Source: Methylocystaceae bacterium
GTDB taxonomy: Bacteria > Pseudomonadota > Alphaproteobacteria > Rhizobiales > Beijerinckiaceae
Direction: 5' to 3'
DNA: 8,715 nt
Assembly (NCBI GenBank): GCA_003152255.1
Contig: PLZT01000282.1
Span: 1-8,715, forward strand
Shown: positions 1-6,233 of the stretch, piece after piece
How positions within the stretch are numbered: the first letter of the stretch is position 1
Layout of the letters: the number at the start of each line of letters is the position of its first letter
The notes under the pieces: generated by a model
What the model was told of the DNA's origin: nothing
Database searches by the model: none
What the model saw: only the letters and a program-made list of their open reading frames with translations
Translations under genes and position numbers: made by a program

Positions 1-2
1 TG

Positions 3-896
3 GCGCTCGCCCATGATCTCGGCCACACGCCCTTTGGCCACGCGGGGGAGGGCGCGCTGACCGACTGCATGGCCGATTTCGGCGGCTTCGACCACAACGC
101 CCAGGCGTTGCGCGTCGTGACGAAGCTGGAGCGCCGTTATGCGCGCTACGACGGGCTGGATCTCTCATGGGAGACCCTGGAAGGACTGGTCAAGCACAAC
201 GGTCCTCTGGCGGGGCCGGCGGCAAAGCGGCGGATCGACCCCTATATTCTCGAATTCGACGCGCTGTTTCCGCTGGAGCTGACGCTCTTTTCCAGCGCCG
301 AGGCGCAGGCGGCCGCGGTCGCCGACGACATCGCCTACAACGCTCACGACATCGACGACGGGCTGCGCGCCGGCCTGTTCGAACTGGACGACATCGCCGG
401 CGTCGGTTTCACCGGCGGGCTGCTGGCCGAAGTCGCCGCTCTTTATCCCGGTCTCGAACGGCAAAGGGTGATCCACGAACTGACGCGCCGCGTCATAACC
501 CGCTTCGTCGAGGACGCCATCGACGAGTCGCGGGCGCGGATCGCCAGCGCCGCGCCGAGAAGCGCGCAAGACATTCGCGAGCATGGCGCCGCGCTCGTGG
601 GGTTTTCAGCGGCCATGGCGCAAGCCGAGCGCGAGGTGAAGCGATTTCTGTTCGAGCATATGTATCGCCACGCGAAGGTCATGAGCGTCTGGGAGCAGGC
701 GCGCGAGGCGATTTCATTCCTGTTTCCCGCCTTCATGGCGAACCCGCGCCTGATGCCGCGCGAATGGGCCGAACTCGCCGAAAAAGGCGCGCTGGAGACA
801 CGTGCGCGCGTCGTCGCGGATTACATCGCCGGCATGACCGACCGCTATGCGCTCGGCGAATATCGGCGGCTGTCGGGCAGGGCGGTGGAGCTGTAA
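3..896 (+). CDS. dgt: Deoxyguanosinetriphosphate triphosphohydrolase-like protein (dNTPase, HD family), 5'-truncated by the window edge
   Basis: This HD-superfamily enzyme hydrolyses dNTPs to deoxynucleoside and triphosphate in the cytoplasm, so it helps set dNTP pools. The reading frame is open from base 3, and the first visible residues are ALAHDLGHTPFGHAGE. They contain the HD dyad and the following His residues of the metal site. The downstream Asp of the HD domain lies in AYNAHDIDDG (about visible residue 116). The C-terminal helical part continues to a TAA at 894-896. An ATG at 69 is not the start, because the HD motif lies upstream of it in frame. About 297 residues are visible. The family is usually near 400, so roughly 100 N-terminal residues, including the first His of the site, are outside the window. 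The gene converges with the PAP2 gene, 19 bases away. The family call is firm; the exact dNTP specificity cannot be read. Confidence 0.93.
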   Translation, partial: ALAHDLGHTPFGHAGEGALTDCMADFGGFDHNAQALRVVTKLERRYARYDGLDLSWETLEGLVKHNGPLAGPAAKRRIDPYILEFDALFPLELTLFSSAEAQAAAVADDIAYNAHDIDDGLRAGLFELDDIAGVGFTGGLLAEVAALYPGLERQRVIHELTRRVITRFVEDAIDESRARIASAAPRSAQDIREHGAALVGFSAAMAQAEREVKRFLFEHMYRHAKVMSVWEQAREAISFLFPAFMANPRLMPREWAELAEKGALETRARVVADYIAGMTDRYALGEYRRLSGRAVEL

Positions 897-915
897 GGGC
901 CCCCTCGTCAATCCG

Positions 916-1848
916 TCAGGCGAAGGCTTCTCGCGCGAGGACCGGCTGCTCCATGCGTTGTCGCGACGCGAGGCTGGCGAAGGCGATCGACGCGGCCGCG
1001 ACGCCTGCTCCCGCCGCCATGTCGATGAAATGATGGCCGCCGTCCGCCGGTATCGACAGGAATACGGGGATGGAAGCGACCGCCGCCAACGGCCCCGCCC
1101 AAGGGACGCGCCAGAGCCCATGCACGGTCAGAATGGCTATGACGGTGTGAAACGACGGGCATCCGATGAGGCCGGTCAACTCGTCGAACCGCAGCGGCGG
1201 CACGGTGCCGGAGTGCAACGCCAGCAAATCAAGCGATTCCTGTTTCGTCATGGCGAGAAAGAAGGAAGGTTGCGCCATTCCTTGAGCATAATGCATGGGA
1301 AGAGCCCCGAAACTCGGGAACAGAAACCACGTCCCTATGGTGACGATCGCCGCGACCATGAAGGCCAGCGACAGTTGGTCGAGGCGATCGAAGCGCCGCG
1401 TGAACCCCAGCAGCAGGATCGCGGCGACGAATTGGATCAGCGAGGAATTATAGGCGAGTGTGGTGGCCTGGGCGACAAACGGATTGGACTTTAGCCAGAC
1501 CACATAGGCCCACCAGTCCAGTCCGAGCGCGCGGTCGGCCTGCGCCAGGAGCGTGTCGTTCAGCGGTCGGCGCAGCGCGAGCCCAAGATAGTTCAGTAGC
1601 GCCGCGCAATTCGAAAACAGCAGAAGTTGCGACAGCGCGAAGCAGGTGGCGGCTATACCCTCGTCGCGGCTTAGCACGCGATAGATCAGCCCCAGCGCGC
1701 CGACGAAAGCGATGAGAAGGATAGGCAGCACGAAGGTCGCGGGCGCGATCGTTATGGACGTCAGCGGCTGAAACACCAGCAATAGCGCCAAGCAGCCGCC
1801 AAGGAGAGTCAGTCGCCATCGGTCCGCTGGCGTTAATAGGCGGTTCAT
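916..1848 (-). CDS. PAP2-family integral membrane phosphatase/phosphotransferase (AUR1/inositol-phosphorylceramide-synthase-like type)
   Basis: The 310-residue protein is very hydrophobic, with about six predicted membrane segments (for example residues 14-30, 35-57, 66-90, 135-150, 160-178 and 255-295). Near the C-terminus it has the PAP2 signature motifs: GCPSFHTV (PSxH at 231-234), then GGHHFIDMAAG (His272 and Asp276 as the HxxxD charge relay). The PSFH and HHFxD forms resemble the PAP2_3 / AUR1 subgroup, whose members act on lipid phosphates or transfer phospho-head groups at the membrane surface. The exact substrate is unknown; a lipid phosphate phosphatase or a phospholipid-modifying transferase would both fit. 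The ATG at 1846-1848 has a GGAGAG about 9 bases upstream. The gene lies on the same strand as the upstream cytochrome c gene, with an 85-base gap, so it could be read through from that cassette or have its own promoter. The family is well supported; the function is inferred. Confidence 0.82.
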   Translation of the reverse strand: MNRLLTPADRWRLTLLGGCLALLLVFQPLTSITIAPATFVLPILLIAFVGALGLIYRVLSRDEGIAATCFALSQLLLFSNCAALLNYLGLALRRPLNDTLLAQADRALGLDWWAYVVWLKSNPFVAQATTLAYNSSLIQFVAAILLLGFTRRFDRLDQLSLAFMVAAIVTIGTWFLFPSFGALPMHYAQGMAQPSFFLAMTKQESLDLLALHSGTVPPLRFDELTGLIGCPSFHTVIAILTVHGLWRVPWAGPLAAVASIPVFLSIPADGGHHFIDMAAGAGVAAASIAFASLASRQRMEQPVLAREAFA

Positions 1849-1921
1849 CGGCCAAGCTCTCCATTGGATCGCGCGTCCAATAGGGAAGCCTCACAATTGA
1901 AAATTTCCTGTTAACGCCAGG

Positions 1922-1935
1922 AGCGGCAAGCCGCT
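1922..1935. other. Small dyad (AGCGGC-aa-GCCGCT) over the stop codon of the cytochrome c gene
   Basis: A perfect 6-bp inverted repeat with a 2-base centre overlaps the TAG stop (1934-1936) of the cytochrome c gene. A loop of two bases is tight for an RNA hairpin and no T-run follows on the minus strand, so it is only a weak candidate for a 3'-end structure of the cassette transcript. Confidence 0.25.
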
Positions 1936-2332
1936 AATGCGTCCCCGGCGCCAGTTTCATGCCGCGCCGCTCCTGGTTCACATAGGAGATGATCGCCGTC
2001 ATCTTCGGATCGTCGGCGGCAAGCGGCTTGCCTTCGAGCGGATTCTTAAGGCACCAGTTCACCATCTCGAACAGCTGCGCGACCTTGCCCAATTGCTTTT
2101 GGAATTTCGGGTAGGTCTCGGGATGCGTGTTGGCGGCGTTGGGATGGCATTGCCCGCAGGCGACGCCATTGGTTCCCAGCGCGCCGCTGGTCCACAGGGC
2201 GCGGCCATCGGCGACGACGTTTAAATATTCTTTCTGCCAGCGGTCGGTGTCGGCCTTGGTGAAATCATCCGCGCGCGCGTTCAGCGCGGAGAGCGAAAAA
2301 CCGATGGCGAGGACGGCGAGGGTGCGACGCAT
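1934..2332 (-). CDS. Small periplasmic monoheme cytochrome c (SoxA/TsdA-like heme domain)
   Basis: The 132-residue precursor has a Sec signal peptide (residues 1-21, cut near NARA/DDF) and one heme-binding motif, CGQCH (Cys59, Cys62, His63). The region after the heme, with MVNWCLKNPLEGKPL and a following DDPKMTAIISYV, resembles the second half of heme domains in the SoxA and thiosulfate dehydrogenase (TsdA) families, which carry an Asn-x-Cys just there. Cys94 is the only non-heme cysteine. Met90, Met111 and Met125 are possible distal ligands. The start at 2330-2332 is preceded by AGGAG about 8 bases upstream. That Shine-Dalgarno lies right beside the TGA of the phosphoesterase gene (13-base gap), which suggests translational coupling. 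It is the last gene of the peroxidase-phosphoesterase-cytochrome cassette, so an electron donor or acceptor for the diheme enzyme is the natural guess. The heme class is sure; the redox partner is inferred. Confidence 0.85.
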   Translation of the reverse strand: MRRTLAVLAIGFSLSALNARADDFTKADTDRWQKEYLNVVADGRALWTSGALGTNGVACGQCHPNAANTHPETYPKFQKQLGKVAQLFEMVNWCLKNPLEGKPLAADDPKMTAIISYVNQERRGMKLAPGTH

Positions 2333-2345
2333 CGTCGGCTCCTGA

Positions 2346-3425
2346 TCAAAAATGGGTTTGCGGGGGACGGCGATTGGTCGGGTCCTGAAAGGCGAGATCG
2401 ACCGGCCGTCCTTGTTTGCGATCGAAAGCGACGGTGCGCGGCTCGTTGTCCCAAAGCTGGTAGCGCGCCGCGATGCGCCCCGAGTTCACGTCGATCAACT
2501 GCCAGCCGGTCGCGTCGCGCTCGAAGAAGGGGTCGCCGCGGTTCATCGGCACGGTGAGCACCGGCAGATGGCTTTCCGCCTGCGCGTAACTCTGCGGATA
2601 GGGCCACGGCCACGCGGTCGCCATCACCGAATTGAAGGAGATGTTGCCGATTTGGTTATACTGAATCTGATGCACGTGACCGTAGATCACATTGACGGAG
2701 TTGAACGGCTGCAGCAACGCCTGCACATCTTCGGCGTCGTCGGTCCAGAAATTCCAGCCCTTGTAGATTTTTTGCAGCGGCGAATGCGAGAAGACGACGA
2801 TTGGCGTCTCGCGGGAGATTTTCGCCAAGTCTTCCTTCAGCCAAGCGCGTTGCTTTTCGCCGACCATGAACGGCGAACTATTGGGATTGTCGAGCCCGGC
2901 CATCTCCTGCATGCGCTGTTCGGCGGTCGGCCAGCGATGGAAGGTCCACTCGTCGAATGTCAGAATTGAGTTCAGAACGACGAAATGCACGCCCTTGTGA
3001 TCGAAACTGTAATAGTGGGCGCCGTAAAGCTTGCCCCAATATTCGCCAAGGTCGAAGTAATAGTCGTGCTCGCCCATGACGCAGTGCAGCTTGGGCGAAA
3101 GATGCGAGAGAATCTCCGCGCCGTGATCGAGTTCGTCCTTCTTGCCAAGCTGCGCGAGGTCGCCGCCGAACATGACGAAATCCGATTCCGGCTGCACGAG
3201 ATTAGCTTCCGCCACCGCGCGCTTAAGGCCCATGTCCCAGTTGCGCACGAAGCTCGCGCCCTTGATCTGCTGGATGTGCGCGTCGGAAATATAGGTGAAG
3301 GTGAAGTCGTCGCGCGTGCCGCCGAAGGCGAGGCGCACCATGCTGATGGGAAGCGTCGTCAGCGTCCCGACGGCGCCGGCCGCGCCCGCCGCCATCACGC
3401 TTCGTCTCGTGATCAATTTGCTCAT
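2346..3425 (-). CDS. Tat-exported calcineurin-like metallophosphoesterase
   Basis: The 359-residue protein starts with a twin-arginine signal (TRRSVMAAGAAG, residues 6-17), so it is probably folded with its metals before export to the periplasm. The metallophosphoesterase motifs are in order: DAH (Asp48, His50), GGDL (Asp89), GEHD (118-121), SHSP (His214) and GHVH (His250, His252). The third motif is usually GNHD/E; here Glu replaces the metal-bridging Asn. The sequence is rich in aromatics around 122-140 and 222-228 (DYYFDLGEYW, KGWNFW). The frame is open upstream to an ATG at 3548, but that would overlap the peroxidase gene. The ATG at 3423-3425 has a strong GGGAGGA about 8 bases upstream and gives the Tat signal at the N-terminus, so it is chosen. 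It is the middle gene of a three-gene cassette, 82 bases after the peroxidase and 13 before the cytochrome. The substrate (phosphomonoester, diester or nucleotide) is unknown. Confidence 0.9.
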   Translation of the reverse strand: MSKLITRRSVMAAGAAGAVGTLTTLPISMVRLAFGGTRDDFTFTYISDAHIQQIKGASFVRNWDMGLKRAVAEANLVQPESDFVMFGGDLAQLGKKDELDHGAEILSHLSPKLHCVMGEHDYYFDLGEYWGKLYGAHYYSFDHKGVHFVVLNSILTFDEWTFHRWPTAEQRMQEMAGLDNPNSSPFMVGEKQRAWLKEDLAKISRETPIVVFSHSPLQKIYKGWNFWTDDAEDVQALLQPFNSVNVIYGHVHQIQYNQIGNISFNSVMATAWPWPYPQSYAQAESHLPVLTVPMNRGDPFFERDATGWQLIDVNSGRIAARYQLWDNEPRTVAFDRKQGRPVDLAFQDPTNRRPPQTHF

Positions 3426-3507
3426 GGATTTGATCCTCCCGCTCGCGCGTTTGTTTCGCGGCGCATCTTTTTGTTTTTCGAACCGGCTTCGAGGATGCGG
3501 CGCCGGC

Positions 3508-4653
3508 TCATGGCGCCGCGTCGCCTTCCTTCGTCTTGGCGTTGACATAGGCGGGGCTCGTCAATGTCTCCATGAACGCCACGAGATCGTCCATTTGCTG
3601 CTCGGAAAGTTTCAAGGGACGAATGCCGCCCGAGAGATAGGGGTTGATCGAGGGATCCCCAGCGCTCTTGCCGCCGTCGTTATAATGCTTGACGACATCC
3701 TTCAGCGTCTTGAGCGAGCCGTCGTGCATATAGGGCGGAGTGACCGCGATATTGCGCAGCGTCGAGGTCTTGAAGGCGCCGATTTCGTCGAAATGCGTCG
3801 TCACCGCGAAACGCCCGAGGTCCGAGGTCTTGGGGTCCGACAACACCGTCTTGTCGACCGAGGCGCCGGCGGCCTTGGCCTTCAGGAACTCCGCCGCCAG
3901 CCGCGGCGTGTCGGCCTGGATCTTGTTGATGCCGACGCCGATGTTGTGGAAGCGATTGTCGGTGAATAGCGCTTGGTCCTGCTCGATGACATGGCAGGAG
4001 ACGCAGCGCCCCTGTCCGACGTACACCTCGAAGCCGCGCTTGGCGGCTTCGCTGATCGCCATTGCGTCATGTTGGAAATACCAGCGGTCGAACGGCGAAT
4101 CGCCGGAGATCAGCGTGCGCTCGTAGCTCCCGATCGCCTTCTTGACGAGCTCGATTGTGATCGCCGGGCCGCTCGCGTGGAAGACCTTGTTGAACGCCTC
4201 CACGTACGCGGGGTCTTCGCGCACGACTTTTAGAAAGGGCTCGAACGACGTGAGGCCCATTTCGACAGGATTGAGCGGAGGATTTTGCGACTGGTCTTCG
4301 AGCGAAGACGCGCGCCCGTCCAAAAACAGCGTGTGGAAATAGGCCGCGTTGATGACGGTCGGCGCATTGCGCGTTCCGAATTGGCCGCGGATGCCGCGCG
4401 AGGTCTTGCGCGGGCCGTCGGTGAACGCCTTTTCATCGGCGTGGCAGGTGCTGCAACTGATCGTTCCGTCGCCCGAAAAACGGGCGTCGTGGAACAATTT
4501 GTCGCCCAGCGCGATTTTCTCGGGTGTTTGCGGATTGTCGGCGGGAATCGGCACGGGCGGCAAACCGAGCGGCTCCGCGCCGCTTCGCCCCGCCGCGACG
4601 GCGGTGAAACCGAGCGCCACGAGAAGCACTCCCCACTGCATGCGCTTGGCCAT
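3508..4653 (-). CDS. MauG-like diheme cytochrome c peroxidase family protein, with Tyr at the distal heme position
   Basis: The 381-residue precursor has a Sec signal peptide (cut near SGA/EPLG, residue 26) and two heme motifs, CSTCH (67-71) and CVSCH (217-221). It belongs to the bCcP/MauG superfamily: GTRNAPTVINAAYF, FLDGRASSLEDQ and NPVEMG (catalytic-type Glu131) are family segments. Three positions differ from classical peroxidases. No loop His lies 16 residues after the first heme His. The inter-heme Trp of the usual FWDGR is Leu111 (FLDGR). The position normally held by the distal Met is Tyr324 in VVKHYNDGG. Tyr at this place is the MauG/MbnH hallmark. The frame extends to 4881, but the ATG at 4651-4653 has GGAGGGG close upstream and starts a proper signal peptide, so it is chosen. 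It is the first gene of the minus-strand cassette and diverges from a second, classical peroxidase. The substrate is unknown; peroxide reduction or oxidation of a partner protein are both possible. Confidence 0.88.
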   Translation of the reverse strand: MAKRMQWGVLLVALGFTAVAAGRSGAEPLGLPPVPIPADNPQTPEKIALGDKLFHDARFSGDGTISCSTCHADEKAFTDGPRKTSRGIRGQFGTRNAPTVINAAYFHTLFLDGRASSLEDQSQNPPLNPVEMGLTSFEPFLKVVREDPAYVEAFNKVFHASGPAITIELVKKAIGSYERTLISGDSPFDRWYFQHDAMAISEAAKRGFEVYVGQGRCVSCHVIEQDQALFTDNRFHNIGVGINKIQADTPRLAAEFLKAKAAGASVDKTVLSDPKTSDLGRFAVTTHFDEIGAFKTSTLRNIAVTPPYMHDGSLKTLKDVVKHYNDGGKSAGDPSINPYLSGGIRPLKLSEQQMDDLVAFMETLTSPAYVNAKTKEGDAAP

Positions 4654-4717
4654 CCTCGCCCCTCCGCTTGGCCGAGAGCGGATTGCTCCGCCTCGCTTTT
4701 TTGACCGGTGGCGCCTG

Positions 4718-4746
4718 ATATTATTCCAGGTCGCTCTTTGTCCCCA
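4718..4746 (-). promoter_or_regulatory. Possible promoter of the peroxidase-phosphoesterase-cytochrome cassette
   Basis: On the minus strand a TAATAT hexamer (4718-4723) lies 17 bases downstream of TGGGGA (4741-4746). The -10-like box is good, the -35-like box is poor, so an activator may be needed if this is the promoter. A start near 4711 would give a leader of about 57 bases before the ATG at 4653. The assignment is by eye only. Confidence 0.25.
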
Positions 4747-4835
4747 TCGTTCGCTATCCTGCCTTGCTTTAGCAATCCTGGCAAGCATTGTTCGCAACGA
4801 GTGAAGAGTTGAGGCGACAGGAAACGAATAGACCG

Positions 4836-4851
4836 CGCACGAAATTGTGCG
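4836..4851. promoter_or_regulatory. Dyad CGCAC-gaaatt-GTGCG, possible operator
   Basis: Two perfect 5-bp half-sites are separated by six AT-rich bases, near the middle of the divergent intergenic region. The geometry fits a homodimeric regulator binding two neighbouring major grooves. A 5-bp arm is short enough to occur by chance, so this is only a candidate. Confidence 0.25.
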
Positions 4852-5006
4852 ATGCAATATATTCATCGGCAGACGCTGCAAGGAATATTTAGCCCGGGCG
4901 TCGGTCGGCTCAAGCGCCGCTAGACGGAAGCTGCCAGACGCATAAGTCAGGCCTATGACAGACGAAGCTGTATTTAAATCAAAATTCCTGCATTGAGAGC
5001 GTATGC

Positions 5007-5036
5007 TTGACTTTGCCGTCGCGCCCTCCTTGTGTT
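5007..5036 (+). promoter_or_regulatory. Possible promoter of the classical peroxidase gene
   Basis: TTGACT (5007-5012) matches five of six bases of the housekeeping -35 consensus. The region 17-18 bases downstream (TTGTGT, around 5030-5036) is a poor -10 box. The site lies about 80-110 bases before the start codon at 5118. Weak evidence, by eye. Confidence 0.22.
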
Positions 5037-5117
5037 ACTTGGCTGGGGCGGCGGTTCCAACTTGCGGCGCACAACCCACGTCAATCATCTTGGCGGAAAA
5101 TCTTCTAGGAGAAACAC

Positions 5118-6158
5118 ATGTCACGGTCATGGATCGCGTCGTTGAGCGCGATTTTCCTATTCCCTCTCGCGGCCGCCGCGGGCGATCTGCAACAAGACGC
5201 CGCGGCGGTCTTCAAGCCGATCGATGCTTCCACGGTCGCGGCGCAAGTGAAAAACAACGAGGTCACGCCCGCCAAGGTCGAATTGGGCCGCAAGCTGTTT
5301 TTCGAGCCGCGTCTTTCGAAGAGCCAGTTGCTTAGCTGCGCGACCTGCCACAATCTGAGCACCGGCGGCGTCGACGCGGGCCCGACCTCCGTCGGTCATG
5401 GCTGGCAAAAAGGTCCGCGCCGCGCGCCGACCGTGTTGAACGCGGTGTTCAACGTCGCGCAGTTCTGGGACGGCCGCGCCGAGGATCTCAAGGCGCAGGC
5501 CAAGGGACCGGTGCAGGCGAGCGTCGAGATGAACAACACGCCAGCCGCCGTCGAGGCGACGCTGCGCAGCATTCCCGCCTATGTCGCCGAATTCCAAAAG
5601 GCTTTCCCGAACGACCCGGCGCCGGTGTCCTTCGACAACATGGCGAAGTCGATCGAGGCCTTTGAGACGACACTGATTACGCCGAACGCGCGCTTCGACC
5701 ATTTTCTCAAGGGCGACGCCAGCGCGCTCAGCGACCTGGAGAAGACGGGCCTGCGGCTCTTTATCGATAAGGGCTGCGCCGGCTGTCACGGCGGCGTGAA
5801 TCTCGGCGGCGCGGCTTATTTCCCGTTCGGCGTCGCGCAAAACCCCAGCGAGTTGATCCGACCCGCCGCCGACAAGGGGCGTAGCGTGGTCACCAAAAGC
5901 AGCGCTGATGACTTCGTGTTTCGCGCCGCTCCGCTCCGCAATGTCGCGTTGCGGGCGCCGTACTTCCACACCGGACAGGTCTGGACTCTGGAGGAGGCCG
6001 TCAATCTGATGGCGGCGGATCAGCTCAACGAGACGCTGACGCCCGATCAAACGGGCGCGATCGTCGCCTTCCTCGGCGCGCTTACCGGAGATCAGCCGAG
6101 GATCGAATATCCGATCCTGCCGCCGCGCGGCAAGGACACGCCGCATCCTCAATATTGA
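5118..6158 (+). CDS. ccpA: Classical diheme cytochrome c peroxidase (periplasmic)
   Basis: This enzyme reduces H2O2 to water in the periplasm with electrons from small cytochromes or cupredoxins. The 346-residue precursor has a Sec signal peptide (cut near AAAAG/DLQQ, residue 22). The low-potential heme motif CATCH (74-78) is followed 16 residues later by His94, the loop His that caps this heme until reductive activation. Trp117 in QFWDGR is the inter-heme Trp, and Glu137 in SVEMN is the catalytic-type acid. The second heme motif is CAGCH (220-224), and Met298 in AVNLMAADQL is the expected distal ligand of the high-potential heme. The C-terminal PYFHTGQVWTLEEAV segment is typical. The ATG at 5118 has AGGAG six bases upstream. 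The gene diverges from the MauG-like gene and ends before a GC-rich hairpin. The symbol varies between genera (ccpA, ccpR, ccp). Confidence 0.93.
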   Translation: MSRSWIASLSAIFLFPLAAAAGDLQQDAAAVFKPIDASTVAAQVKNNEVTPAKVELGRKLFFEPRLSKSQLLSCATCHNLSTGGVDAGPTSVGHGWQKGPRRAPTVLNAVFNVAQFWDGRAEDLKAQAKGPVQASVEMNNTPAAVEATLRSIPAYVAEFQKAFPNDPAPVSFDNMAKSIEAFETTLITPNARFDHFLKGDASALSDLEKTGLRLFIDKGCAGCHGGVNLGGAAYFPFGVAQNPSELIRPAADKGRSVVTKSSADDFVFRAAPLRNVALRAPYFHTGQVWTLEEAVNLMAADQLNETLTPDQTGAIVAFLGALTGDQPRIEYPILPPRGKDTPHPQY

Positions 6159-6172
6159 GGCCTTGAATAGTT

Positions 6173-6207
6173 CGCGCGTTCGACTCGCCTTGCGCGTCGA
6201 ACGCGCG
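6173..6207 (+). terminator. GC-rich hairpin after the peroxidase gene, possible terminator
   Basis: A perfect 12-bp inverted repeat, CGCGCGTTCGAC (6173-6184) and GTCGAACGCGCG (6196-6207), has an 11-base loop and begins 15 bases after the stop codon. There is no T-run behind it (a C-rich run follows), so it would be a transcript-stabilising or factor-assisted end rather than a textbook intrinsic terminator. Confidence 0.5.
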
Positions 6208-6233
6208 CCCCCCGCGAAAATGGGCTTCGTCGC

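Larger units (their letters stand above)
4654..5117. other. 464-bp gene-free region between the two divergent peroxidase genes
   Basis: No convincing gene lies here. Open frames that enter it are out-of-frame or upstream extensions of the flanking peroxidase genes, and lack signal peptides or ribosome sites. It is more AT-rich than the genes, and must hold the promoters of both the minus-strand cassette and the plus-strand peroxidase. Visible elements are a TAATAT box on the minus strand (4718-4723), a TTGACT box on the plus strand (5007-5012), a dyad at 4836-4851 and ribosome sites next to both starts. I looked for FNR/FixK-type TTGAT-N4-ATCAA boxes and a sigma-54 -24/-12 site and found none. 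Confidence 0.7.

Noticed and set aside
3426..3548. 41-codon upstream extension of the phosphoesterase gene overlapping the peroxidase gene
   Set aside because: Arg/Lys-rich and would place the Tat motif internally; the start at 3425 has GGGAGGA at proper spacing.
4770..4790. Sigma-54-like TGGCAAG...TTG in the divergent intergenic region
   Set aside because: The GC pair required at -12 is missing at the fixed spacing from GG at -24.
4654..4881. 76-codon upstream extension of the MauG-like gene
   Set aside because: It lacks signal-peptide character and would bury the real Sec signal; the ATG at 4653 has a strong ribosome site.
3508..6158. Methanobactin or copper-repressible CorA/CorB-type locus
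   Set aside because: A MauG-like gene is present, but no MbnP/CorA-like partner, methanobactin precursor or TonB transporter is visible in the window.
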